In this document: positions 18,944 to 27,349 of the stretch, one piece after another | How positions within the stretch are numbered: position 1 is the stretch's first letter | Layout: each line of letters starts with the position of its first letter | Assembly (NCBI GenBank): GCA_020403455.1 | Contig: JADBXP010000027.1 | Coordinates: forward strand, 25,013-89,012 | Direction: 5' to 3' | DNA length: 64,000 nt | DNA from: Chitinophagaceae bacterium | GTDB lineage: Bacteria; Bacteroidota; Bacteroidia; Chitinophagales; Chitinophagaceae | Notes under the pieces: model-generated | What the model was told of the DNA's origin: nothing | The model's database searches: none | Seen by the model: only the letters and a program-made list of their open reading frames with translations | Translations under genes and position numbers: made by a program

Positions 18944-20425
18944 TTAGAGGTTAATGAATCTCGTCCAACCTTTCCACCAATTCGCATCAACACCGGCAGC
19001 ATCGCAGGCACCACGGAAAGGAACCGAGCGGAATCCGGTTAATTTAGGGTCTGTGAATCTTGCTCCTGTCAATATCGGCTGGTTGCCGTTGCTTCCTCCG
19101 AAGGGGAGAAAGTCCGGTGCGGTGTAATTGAATGGAGCGATGAGTCTTGTTTCAGCTACGGTAGCCAGAACAACGTTTCCAAAAGCAGAATTGGAGAATC
19201 TATTCACGACTGAATCTCTGTTCCAGGCCATCGGGTTAGCAGTGGAAGCGATGAAGGCATAAGAGGTCAGGTCAGTTCCGGTTTCCGGTCCGCAACCGGC
19301 GATGGTATTGTTTTTAAAACGTGTGGTACTGTCGATGATGTTGTTCTCCATTCCACGACCATTGCGTGAATCGATCAACAATCCCTGCGGCCATCCGAGG
19401 AAGATCGAATTGAAAATACTTACTCCCGTATTTCTTCTCAGGTGAGCTGCTGCCAGGTACAAACTATTGCCTCTGTTCGCAAGGGTAGCACGCGGACCGA
19501 TGGCAGTTACGTTGCTGAATACAGCTCTTGTTTGTGGTGTATTTACAGAACCATTGGGATCGTTGTCGCACTCGAATGCTTCACTGCGCGAAATGTCGGC
19601 AATGCTTGAATCGCGAAGAATGATGGCAAACTGAACTCTACCGCTGTAACCATTGTCACAGTCCAGGTCATCATCCTGCGTTTTGTAAGCAATCAGGTGT
19701 GCACAGTTCACTGTTCCACCAAACCATTCGAAGGCATCATCTTTGGCATAAGTAACCTGCACATAATCTACTACAGTTTTTCTTCCCACAGCAGCCATGG
19801 TAAGACTATTGATCTCCTTATCAGGCTGATAGGCATAGCCAGCATATTCGATGCGAACATAGCGCAGCACTCCTGAACTATCATCATCATTCGGTGTAGT
19901 ACCACCCCCTGCGATACCATCACCAAATGCATTGTCAATACCTCCTTCTACCTGAAGAGTTCCGGGACCGGTAAGAACACCGGGTATAGATCCGGAAAAA
20001 GTAGAATTGACACTTGCTTTACCCAATATGATAATTCCACCCCAGTCTCCTGAACGTGGTACAGGTGAATTAGAAGTGAATACAATGGGATTTTCCTGGG
20101 TACCATCGGCTACAATTTTTGCACCACGGGTAATCACCAGCGCAGCCACGTTGCTTCCCTGAAAATCACCTTTAACGGTTACGCCGGGCTCAACGCGCAT
20201 GGTAGCATTGTTCACCATGTAAACAATACCGGAAAGAATGTAGTTATTACCGGCTTTCAATACAGTGTCTTTGTCAATACGACCTCTGATCGTGATGGTT
20301 TGGCCTGTAACAGGACCGGGATTAACTGGTACTACTGTTGTTGTACCTCCGTCCATTTCGATTTTGCGGCAGGAGGAGATTACAACGATGGTAAGTACTA
20401 AACTGAGGGTGAGCAACTTTTTCAT
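18944..20425 (-). CDS. surface lipoprotein with right-handed beta-helix-like fold
   Basis: A 493-residue lipoprotein (lipobox VISSC, Cys19). The rest is rich in short beta-helix-type rungs: GNNYILSGIVYMVNNATMRVEPGVTVKGDF, DWGGIIILGKA, LRYVRIEYAGY, VDYVQVTYAKDDAFEWFGG and DDDLDCDNGYSGRVQFAI. Such proteins are often encoded next to TonB-dependent receptors in Bacteroidota, as here with 53 bases between them. A role as the surface partner of the receptor, in the manner of SusD but unrelated in fold, is inference. The ligand is unknown. No T9SS C-terminal domain is visible. Confidence 0.7.
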   Translation of the reverse strand: MKKLLTLSLVLTIVVISSCRKIEMDGGTTTVVPVNPGPVTGQTITIRGRIDKDTVLKAGNNYILSGIVYMVNNATMRVEPGVTVKGDFQGSNVAALVITRGAKIVADGTQENPIVFTSNSPVPRSGDWGGIIILGKASVNSTFSGSIPGVLTGPGTLQVEGGIDNAFGDGIAGGGTTPNDDDSSGVLRYVRIEYAGYAYQPDKEINSLTMAAVGRKTVVDYVQVTYAKDDAFEWFGGTVNCAHLIAYKTQDDDLDCDNGYSGRVQFAIILRDSSIADISRSEAFECDNDPNGSVNTPQTRAVFSNVTAIGPRATLANRGNSLYLAAAHLRRNTGVSIFNSIFLGWPQGLLIDSRNGRGMENNIIDSTTRFKNNTIAGCGPETGTDLTSYAFIASTANPMAWNRDSVVNRFSNSAFGNVVLATVAETRLIAPFNYTAPDFLPFGGSNGNQPILTGARFTDPKLTGFRSVPFRGACDAAGVDANWWKGWTRFINL

Positions 20426-20478
20426 GGTAGTTGATTTATCGAAGTGGTTGTTTTTTTATGATGATTGTTTGACTTGAA

Positions 20479-23286
20479 TTAAAAATTATATCCGAATACC
20501 AGACTGAAATTGGTACCGAACTGGCGGCTGAAGCGGAAGGGATCATTGTTTCTATCGAGCTTTACATTGCCATCGGGATTCTGGTAGAAATAAAGTCTTC
20601 TGTTCAAAATATCCTGCACGGTAAATCTCAACTCAGCTTTGTTCTTCGCCAGTTTCTTGGTGAACTGGAAGTCAAATACCGGACGGGCAGATTCGTAAAT
20701 ATCAGGTTGGTCCAGACTACCCACGAAGGTTACGCGACGACCAATTTGGTTGAAGAGCAGGGTTGCTGTGGTACCTGATTTTTCATGATCATACAAGAGA
20801 GATGCATTCACGAGGTAAGGTGACTGTCCTTGCAGAGGTCTATCCAACAAGAGTGTGGCACTTTGAACTCGGCTATAGATGTAGGTTCCATTGGCCTGGA
20901 AAGTGAAATTTTTCAGGGCAGGAGAAAAATCGAGTTTCTTTCTGAACTCCAATTCAACCCCATAAGCGCGGGCAAAATCAGGATTAGCAAAATTGAAAGT
21001 ACTGGAACCACCGGCACCAAAATTGAAGACCATTTCAATGGGGTTATCAAAGTATTTATAAAACACACCTGCAGTAAATACTTCACCGGCAGAGGGATAC
21101 AGTTCATAGCGAAGATCGAAATTAGATACCTTGGTTCTCACCAGACCGGGGAAACCTTGTACAGCTGCATTCAATTCGAAGTCATAGTACTGGAAGTTGG
21201 CGAGTTCCCTGAACTCAGGACGAACCACTGTTTGAGAAGCAGAGAAACGTAAATTGGTAAGGTTATTCAGTTTGTAAGTAGCGTTCAAGCCCGGCAACCA
21301 GTCACGTACACGGCTATAGTTGTAGCGGGGATCAGATGTTTTAACACTTCCCACCAACTGATCATAGTCTTCCACCCTTACTCCCCAAATTACACGCAAT
21401 TTGTTGCTGAACTGATTATCGAATTGGATGTAGCCGGCATTCAGGATGGTATTGGCGAGATAACGATACAGGTTTCCTTTGATGGCATCGAAAGCGAGCT
21501 GAGTACTGGTAACAGAACCATCACCGAAATTTCCGGGAGCGAAAATCTGGTCGGCCGGTAACAGACGAAGTGCAGCGTTGTCACGTGGCAGATAGATGGA
21601 GAAAGGTTTGGCATCGAAGAGACGGTCTTTGATTTGTAGCATGTAGCCACCCTTGAGGGTTTGTTTGCTTCCAAAGGCATCGAATGTATAGGCCAGGTCA
21701 GCACCACCACTGTAGATGTAATCGCTCAGATTTTGATAAAATCGGTTACCGCTTTTTTGAGAGAGTACGTTGGACAAAAGGGCAACGTAGGGGTTAGAAG
21801 CGGAAGAATTATTTTTCAAGTAATACAAACGACGTTGATCGGGGATGTAACCATCCAATAGCGAGAATGAACCATTCCATTTCAGGCGTAATTTGTTGTT
21901 GGGCAGGATCTGGTGTTCACCGGAAAGTTGCGTATTCCAGAAAGTGTTTTGACGGAAGCCCAGTTCAAAACCTCGGGCGCTGTCGAGGAGTGGGTTGAAG
22001 TTGTTTTCCAGACCGGTACGCAGATTGGTAAAATCGGTGGAGTTAACATTTGCCAGAGATTTCAACGAAATTTTATGGTTGTTGTTCAGCTGAAGTGTTA
22101 GGTTACCCATGGCACCCAGCATCACATCATTGCTGTAACGGTCATCGAAGAGTTGGAAATCGGGGGTAAATGCACCGCCACCGATGAAGTTAAATCCACT
22201 GTTGGTGGCTCTTAAGAAACGGGCAGAACGGTTGTAGGTAAGGCCGAAGATACCTGCTAATTTTCTGGTTCCTTTGGAGGTTGTGAATCCACCTGACATT
22301 TGCAGTTGACCATTCAAACGGTTGGTGCCGTTTTGAACAAATGGACTCCACACATTTTGCATTTGACTACCGATGGCAGTTTTATCTTGTGCAGAGAGGG
22401 CATCGAAACGGGACTTAGTCGTATAAGAAGCAGGAAGAGAGCGGGTACCATCTTCAATACCCAGCATATCTAATTTCCCACCTTGATAGGTATAGAAATT
22501 ATTACCAATGGTTTGTGTATTGAAACCGGTACCGAATTGGATGTTGAAGAAATTTTTAGTTGGAATATCGCGGGTATTCACCTGGATCAATCCACCTGCC
22601 CACTCTCCCGGTAATTCAGGAACGAATGCTTTGTTGATAACGATGTTATCGATCATGTTGGCAGGAATCAGGTCGAAGGAGAAGGCCTTGCGATCAGGTT
22701 CGGTGCTGCTCAATTGAACACCATTCAACATCGCCAGGTTATAGCGTTCAGCCAAACCACGCACGATGATGAAACGACCTTCCTGAATGCTGGCGCCGGG
22801 TGTTCTTTTCAGCACTTCGCCGGTATTTTTATCGGGAGAACGACGGATGGCTTCCCCGGAAATAACAGAAGCGACTGTATTCGTATTTTTTTGGAAGGCG
22901 ATGAGGGCGTTCACCGTTTCTCCACGGGCACTACCGCGGTTGGCGGAAGCTGAAACCGTAACGTTGCCGAGGGACTTTACATTGAGGTCCATGATCACGT
23001 CGAGTTGGGTATCATCACCGGCAACAACGTCGTCAATTACTTTCTTTTGGTAGCCTACATAGGAGAAACTCAGGGTATATTTTTTACCTGTTTCAGCGGA
23101 GAATGAAAACCTGCCTTCCACATCCGAACGAACCATTCCGGAGCCTGCACCACTGATTTCGATAGAAACACCGGAGAGAACCTCATTTTTTTGGTTGGAT
23201 ATTTTTCCTGAGATCCTTGTCTTTTGAGCCCAAACGAAGGTGGAAAAAAGCGTTGCGATGAACAAAAAAAGCAGGCGAGATTTCAC
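20479..23286 (-). CDS. TonB-dependent receptor with carboxypeptidase-like N-terminal domain
   Basis: A 935-residue outer-membrane transporter. After a signal peptide (LLFLFIATLFSTFVWAQ) comes a CarboxypepD_reg-like domain (ISGKISNQKNEVLSGVSIEI to FSYVGYQKK), then a plug with ISGEAIRRSPDKNTGEVLKRTPG and VRGLAERYNLAMLNGVQL, and a beta barrel ending in a terminal aromatic residue (VFGYNF). The plug resembles OAR/BtuB-like Bacteroidota receptors rather than the SusC subgroup, and no SusD gene is adjacent; instead a beta-helix lipoprotein follows in the same direction. The substrate is unknown. The start codon is GTG; no nearer ATG gives a complete signal peptide. Confidence 0.88.
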   Translation of the reverse strand: MKSRLLFLFIATLFSTFVWAQKTRISGKISNQKNEVLSGVSIEISGAGSGMVRSDVEGRFSFSAETGKKYTLSFSYVGYQKKVIDDVVAGDDTQLDVIMDLNVKSLGNVTVSASANRGSARGETVNALIAFQKNTNTVASVISGEAIRRSPDKNTGEVLKRTPGASIQEGRFIIVRGLAERYNLAMLNGVQLSSTEPDRKAFSFDLIPANMIDNIVINKAFVPELPGEWAGGLIQVNTRDIPTKNFFNIQFGTGFNTQTIGNNFYTYQGGKLDMLGIEDGTRSLPASYTTKSRFDALSAQDKTAIGSQMQNVWSPFVQNGTNRLNGQLQMSGGFTTSKGTRKLAGIFGLTYNRSARFLRATNSGFNFIGGGAFTPDFQLFDDRYSNDVMLGAMGNLTLQLNNNHKISLKSLANVNSTDFTNLRTGLENNFNPLLDSARGFELGFRQNTFWNTQLSGEHQILPNNKLRLKWNGSFSLLDGYIPDQRRLYYLKNNSSASNPYVALLSNVLSQKSGNRFYQNLSDYIYSGGADLAYTFDAFGSKQTLKGGYMLQIKDRLFDAKPFSIYLPRDNAALRLLPADQIFAPGNFGDGSVTSTQLAFDAIKGNLYRYLANTILNAGYIQFDNQFSNKLRVIWGVRVEDYDQLVGSVKTSDPRYNYSRVRDWLPGLNATYKLNNLTNLRFSASQTVVRPEFRELANFQYYDFELNAAVQGFPGLVRTKVSNFDLRYELYPSAGEVFTAGVFYKYFDNPIEMVFNFGAGGSSTFNFANPDFARAYGVELEFRKKLDFSPALKNFTFQANGTYIYSRVQSATLLLDRPLQGQSPYLVNASLLYDHEKSGTTATLLFNQIGRRVTFVGSLDQPDIYESARPVFDFQFTKKLAKNKAELRFTVQDILNRRLYFYQNPDGNVKLDRNNDPFRFSRQFGTNFSLVFGYNF

Positions 23287-23427
23287 TGGTGTATGATTTT
23301 GGGTGCGAAGCTATCAGCGCCATGTAAAGGAATTGTTAAGCCCAGATTAAGCAATCATTAATTTGAAATGCGTAAACAATAATCATCATATCTATATACA
23401 TGCCTACCTGTATTTTATATTAATTTC

Positions 23428-23458
23428 TTGTTATCCCTCCGAAATATTGATATCTTCA
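23428..23458 (+). promoter_or_regulatory. candidate promoter of the VIT-like transporter gene
   Basis: TTG, 20 bases, then TATCTTCA, close to the Bacteroidota TTTG-N19/21-TAnnTTTG pattern. It would give a leader of roughly 13 bases to the ATG at 23476 and argues against a longer reading from the TTG at 23428. Confidence 0.4.
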
Positions 23459-23475
23459 AAAGACAAATTTGTACC

Positions 23476-24195
23476 ATGGATACGCATCTTCACCACACGC
23501 ATCTTCATCCCCATACGGAGCACCACATGAAGGGTTCGGAGACCCTGACCGATATTGTGATTGGTATGTCAGATGGACTGACCGTGCCGTTTGCCCTGGC
23601 TGCGGGATTGAGTGGCGCTATCAAGGATGTGAACCTGATTGTGATTGCAGGCTTAGCGGAGATTGCTGCCGGATCGATTGCTATGGGATTGGGTGGTTAC
23701 CTGGCGGGAAAGACGGAGCAGGACCATTACGCCAGTGAGTTGCGCCGGGAGTATGATGAAATTGAGCGGCTACCGCATGTGGAGAGAGAGGAGGTGCGGG
23801 AATTTTTTGAGGGATTGGGTTTAAGTCGGGAGGTGCAGGAGAAGGCGACGGATGAGTTGATCAGGGACAAGGACCGCTGGGCGGATTTCATGATGAAATA
23901 TGAGTTAGGATTGGAGAAGCCGGATCCGAAGCGGGCATTGAAGAGTGCGCTGAATATTGGTCTATCGTATGTAGTGGGAGGCATGATTCCGTTGAGTCCT
24001 TATTTTATGGTGGACGATGGGATAACGGGATTAAAGTATTCTGCAGTTGTTACGCTTATTTGTCTTTTTATTTTCGGTTATTTCAAGAGTAAAATAACAG
24101 GCACTTCTCCCTTGGCAGGTGCGGTGCGGGTGATGATCATTGGTGCGATAGCCGCCAGTTGTGCTTTTGGTATTGCCAAGTGGATAGAGGGGTAG
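23476..24195 (+). CDS. VIT1/CCC1-family iron/manganese transporter
   Basis: A 239-residue membrane protein of the vacuolar iron transporter family. It opens with a histidine-rich stretch (seven His in the first 16 residues), then the first transmembrane pair with DIVIGMSDGLTVPFALAAGLSG and AGLAEIAAGSIAMGLGGYLAGK. A cytoplasmic acidic helical domain follows (residues about 75-150), then three transmembrane helices with NIGLSYVVGGMIPLSPYF. Family members move Fe2+ or Mn2+ out of the cytosol. The Met after TIC in the longer frame is used as start because the promoter-like element overlaps the upstream portion. The His-rich N-terminus could sense or collect metal, which is inference. Confidence 0.85.
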   Translation: MDTHLHHTHLHPHTEHHMKGSETLTDIVIGMSDGLTVPFALAAGLSGAIKDVNLIVIAGLAEIAAGSIAMGLGGYLAGKTEQDHYASELRREYDEIERLPHVEREEVREFFEGLGLSREVQEKATDELIRDKDRWADFMMKYELGLEKPDPKRALKSALNIGLSYVVGGMIPLSPYFMVDDGITGLKYSAVVTLICLFIFGYFKSKITGTSPLAGAVRVMIIGAIAASCAFGIAKWIEG

Positions 24196-24215
24196 AAACA
24201 TAAATTATTTCCCTA

Positions 24216-25391
24216 CTACAAAAACGGTGTTGCCCATTTCTTATCCGTATAAACATTCTTCCCCGTCAGGGTTTTCATGAAAGCGATGATGGCCTGTAAT
24301 TCGCCGGGCTGAAGATTCAGTTGTTGCACTGCTGTTCCATTGGGTCGAAGCCTGGGGTCTAAATTGGAATTGTTCTGAATGCCGCTGGCATAGTGATTGA
24401 CAACTGCCTCCAGAGAACGAAACTTACCATTGTGCATCATCGGTCCATTCAATACTCCGGAAGAATTCATAAGATCCCGAAGAGAAGGTGAGCGCGTATT
24501 GGTCACATCATTTCCTATACCGGCCAGCGTTGCAATAACTCCGTTGTTGCGCGAGGCAGGAGATATGTCAAATTCGGGAACCAAATGACAGGTATTGCAA
24601 CCGAGTCCACCTGTGGTTCGGATGCTATTGGCATCAAAAATCGGGCGGTCAATGAACAAGGCTTTTCCCAGGTTTTCTTCAGCAGTAAAATTGGGAAAAT
24701 TGGTCCGGTCATTCACAACCAACGCCCTGCCCTCATCGAATTTAGCATCGAATGATTGAATGCTTCTGATAAAATTGGCAAGACATTCCTGCATTCTTGT
24801 TTCTGTGATGTTCACATCTCCATATACAGCCGAAAATAATTCTTTGTAATAGCCGATTCCCTGCAGTTTGGCGAGCAGGGTATTCATGTTGCCCCTGCCT
24901 GTCTGACCACTAAAGCCCATCTCATTGTGTGCAACGATGGGTTGAGTAGATTGTGCCTCGAGGGTGGCGGCTCTCTCATCCCAAAAAAAGGTGGGTTCAA
25001 TTGCAAAGCGGGCATTGATCAGCCGCATGGTATGGCGGTCGGTAGTTCCACCCAAGACGCCATTGCTCGCCAATGCGGTATCAGAAAAAGCAAACTTTTG
25101 TTGGTGGCAACTACCACAGGAAATGGTATTGGTAACACTCAAGCTCTTATCGTAAAAAAGTACCCTACCCAAAGTGGCCTTTGCATTGTTGATGGGGTTG
25201 TTAGGACTATTGTTCTTTTGTATATAAGCAGGTATTGTCTGTCCGGTATAGTTCGTCCAGTTATTCGGATCGATCTCTGCGCCAAAAGCGGCTTTGATGG
25301 CCGGGTAGGATTCAGCGGTTCCTGTACCATCTTTTTTACAAGAGCTGATTAAAAGCAATCCAGCGATAAGGGTCAGGTATCTGGTTGGCAT
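24216..25391 (-). CDS. diheme cytochrome-c peroxidase family lipoprotein
   Basis: A 391-residue lipoprotein (lipobox LISSC) of the CcpA/MauG family. Two c-type heme motifs are visible: SCGSCHQQ near residue 92 and GCNTCHLV near residue 264, with the family sequences LGRVLFYDKSLS, RHTMRLINARFAIEPTFFWDERAATLEAQ, and SPSLRDLMNSSGVLNGPMMHNGKFRSLEAVVNHY. Such periplasmic enzymes reduce hydrogen peroxide or oxidise protein side chains. It is convergent with the VIT-like gene, only 20 bases apart. A GC-rich perfect palindrome lies in its upstream region. A second diheme enzyme (MbnH type) is encoded near 59 kb. Confidence 0.85.
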   Translation of the reverse strand: MPTRYLTLIAGLLLISSCKKDGTGTAESYPAIKAAFGAEIDPNNWTNYTGQTIPAYIQKNNSPNNPINNAKATLGRVLFYDKSLSVTNTISCGSCHQQKFAFSDTALASNGVLGGTTDRHTMRLINARFAIEPTFFWDERAATLEAQSTQPIVAHNEMGFSGQTGRGNMNTLLAKLQGIGYYKELFSAVYGDVNITETRMQECLANFIRSIQSFDAKFDEGRALVVNDRTNFPNFTAEENLGKALFIDRPIFDANSIRTTGGLGCNTCHLVPEFDISPASRNNGVIATLAGIGNDVTNTRSPSLRDLMNSSGVLNGPMMHNGKFRSLEAVVNHYASGIQNNSNLDPRLRPNGTAVQQLNLQPGELQAIIAFMKTLTGKNVYTDKKWATPFL

Positions 25392-25412
25392 GATGGATGT
25401 TTTTGGTGATGT

Positions 25413-25435
25413 CCCCCCCCCGGCGCGCCGGGGGG
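25413..25435. repeat. GC-rich perfect palindrome with a nine-C run
   Basis: Nine C, then GGCGCGCC, then six G. The inner 20 bases (25416-25435) are a perfect palindrome. It stands in an otherwise AT-rich stretch 21 bases upstream of the peroxidase start, probably in its leader, and could form a very stable hairpin or a slippage-prone tract. Confidence 0.7.
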
Positions 25436-25621
25436 AACCGAATATTCATATAGATACCTAAATATCCCTCTTTGTTACATGAATTACAAGGGTTTGGGGG
25501 GAAATTAACATATGCTGATGCTCACTAATATCTGCAGACGCGGTGGTTGGCAAAGGTTCAGTCAGCACTTTCAGGTAGTTGATATTCTCCCGCCACATTG
25601 ATTTATCAACTAAATTCGTAC

Positions 25622-25828
25622 ATGGAAAAATTTCGACTTGACCGAACTGCTTTTAAAGCACAAACTTTGGAAGAGGCAGCTCGACATTCGGAGTATTACA
25701 AAAAATTAACCTGGCAGGAACGCTTGCAGATAGCAAATTATCTTAACAGTGTGGCATACAATTATGACTTGAATAATCCACCCAAAATGGATAAAACCAA
25801 GTTTTCCGTTAAATCTATTTTCTCCTGA
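25622..25828 (+). CDS. small conserved hypothetical protein (68 residues)
   Basis: A charged 68-residue protein with no signal or membrane segment. The core reads FKAQTLEEAARHSEYYKKLTW then QERLQIANYLNSVAYNYDL, a pattern I recognise from small uncharacterised Bacteroidota proteins with a Y-K-LTxxERLxxANYLNS motif. A TAAATTCG element 4 bases before the ATG resembles a -7 promoter box and supports this start over an upstream ATT/ATG reading. It lies between the peroxidase gene and the hairpin array. Function unknown; gene status is supported by codon structure and the family-like motif only. Confidence 0.6.
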   Translation: MEKFRLDRTAFKAQTLEEAARHSEYYKKLTWQERLQIANYLNSVAYNYDLNNPPKMDKTKFSVKSIFS

Positions 25829-25892
25829 TGGGTTCTGACACGGTAGTCAGTATTGAATCGACGCTGACGCTTTGGTCAGCACATGGATGGCG

Positions 25893-27156
25893 GCAATAAA
25901 ATAATGAAGTACAACCAGGGCACCATAGTGCCCGGTTTTTCTTATGCCCCTCCGCTCGCTCTTAAATTATGATGCTGTCGTTCAGAAGTACTTGGGATTA
26001 GCTTCTCTGATCCAAAAGGGGGGGAGCCAATAAAATAATGAAGTACAACCAGGGCACCAAAGTGCCCGGTTTTTCTTATGCCCCTCCGCTCGCTCAGACA
26101 CGCAAGTGTCTGGACTCGCTTTGGGATTAGCTTCGCTGATCCCAAAGGGGGGGCGGCAATAAAATAATGAAGTACAACAAGGGCACCATAGTGCCCGGTT
26201 TTTCTTATGCCCCTCCGCTCGCTCAGACACGCAAGTGTCTGGACTCGCTTTGGGATTAGCTTCGCTGATCCCAAAAGGGGGGTCGGCAATAAAATAATGA
26301 AGTACAACCAGGGCACCATAGTGCCCGGTTTTTCTTATGCCCCTCCGCTCGCTCAGACACGCAAGTGTCTGGACTCGCTTTGGGATTAGCTTCGCTGATC
26401 CCGAAGGGGGGGGGGAGCAATAAAATAATGAAGTACAACCAGGGCACCATAGTGCCCGGTTTTTCTTATGCCCCTCCGCTCTCTCAGACACGCAAGTGTC
26501 TGGATTCGCTTTGGGATTAGCTTCGCTGATCCCAAGGGGGGGGAGCCAATATGAAATGAAGTACAACCAGGGCGCCATAGTGCCCGGTTTTTCTTATGCC
26601 CCTCTCTCGCTCTTAAATTATGATGCTGTCGTTCAGAGGTACTTTGGGATTAGCTTCGCTGATCCCGAAGGGGGGGAGCCAATAGAATATATAGGAAAAA
26701 ATAAGGCAATGCATTGCCCATTTTATTATGCCCTACGCTCACTCTTAAATTATGATGCTGTCGTTCAGAAGTACTTGGGATTAGCTTCGCTGATCCCAAA
26801 GGGGGGGAGCCAATAGAATTTATAGGAATAAAATAGGGCAATGCATTGCCCATTTTATTATGCCCTACGCTCACTCGGGTCAAAAGACCCGGATTCGCTT
26901 TGGGATTAGCTTCGCTGATCCCAAGGGGGGGGAGCCAATAGAATATATAGGAAAAAATAGGGCAATGCATTGCCCATTTTATTATGCCCTACGCTCACTC
27001 GGGTCAAAAGACCCGGATTCGCTTTGGGATTAGCTTCGCTGATCCCAAGGGGGGGGGGGAGCAATAAAATAATGAAGTACAACCAGGGCACCATAGTGCC
27101 CGGTTTTTCTTATGCCCCTCCGCTCGCTCAGACACGCAAGTGTCTGGACTCGTTTT
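25893..27156. repeat. tandem array of nine full and one truncated ~130-bp hairpin-module units
   Basis: Units start at 25893, 26027, 26156, 26286, 26417, 26546, 26679, 26810, 26935 and 27061 and are 125-134 bases long, with no unique spacers. Each has a leader (GCAATA or CCAATA, usually then ATGAAGTACAACC), a terminator-like hairpin followed by a T-rich stretch, a variable middle module, a constant hairpin (arms GGGATTAGC / GCTGATCCC, loop TTC) and a run of 6-11 G. The first hairpin exists as GGGCAC..GTGCCC or as GGGCAATGCATTGCCC. The middle module is CAGACAC..GTGTCTG, CGGGTC..GACCCG, or a ~30-base unpaired sequence. The last unit is truncated and meets an inverted copy of itself at the tRNA-Ser trailer. 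Long reading frames through the array are by-products of the periodicity. Confidence 0.92.
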
Positions 27157-27163
27157 GGGGCAT

Positions 27164-27187
27164 AAAAAAACCTGACTACGTCAGGTT
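27164..27187 (-). terminator. Rho-independent terminator of tRNA-Ser, homologous to the array hairpin
   Basis: On the minus strand: AACCTGAC, loop GTA, GTCAGGTT and five further T. The sequences on both sides (GCAATAAG, ATGAAGTACAACC, then ATGCCCC) match the start of the array units in inverted orientation. Confidence 0.9.
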
Positions 27188-27205
27188 GTACTTCATTTCT
27201 TATTG

Positions 27206-27292
27206 CAGAGAGGAAGGGATTCGAACCCTCGATACGGTTTCCCGTATACACACTTTCCAGGCGTGCTCCTTCAACCACTCGGACACCTCTCT
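27206..27292 (-). tRNA. tRNA-Ser(GGA)
   Basis: An 87-base class II tRNA. Acceptor stem AGAGAGG / CCTCTCT, discriminator G, anticodon stem CACGC/GTGTG with loop CTGGAAA (anticodon GGA), a long variable arm (TATACGG..CCGTAT) and T-loop GGTTCGAATCC. The 3' CCA is not encoded. It reads UCC/UCU codons. The repeat array begins immediately beyond its terminator. Confidence 0.96.
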
Positions 27293-27300
27293 GTATTCCC

Positions 27301-27333
27301 AAAGACCTATATTGATTGGTCAGGGGGTGCAAA
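27301..27333 (-). promoter_or_regulatory. candidate promoter of tRNA-Ser
   Basis: Minus strand: TTTG (27333-27330), 20 bases, then TAGGTCTTTG starting at 27309. This is close to the Bacteroidota consensus, and the expected start would fall a few bases before the tRNA 5' end. Confidence 0.5.
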
Positions 27334-27349
27334 TTTACGCCATCCTACC

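Noticed and set aside
25893..27156. CRISPR array
   Set aside because: Units of about 130 bases follow one another directly, with no unique spacers and no cas genes nearby.
25893..27156. Integron attC cassette array
   Set aside because: The inverted repeats lack the RYYYAAC/GTTRRRY core pairs, units carry no genes and no integrase is present.
27030..27332. Protein-coding frame across tRNA-Ser
   Set aside because: It reads through the tRNA gene; the GSNPFLS-type string is a familiar tRNA translation artefact.
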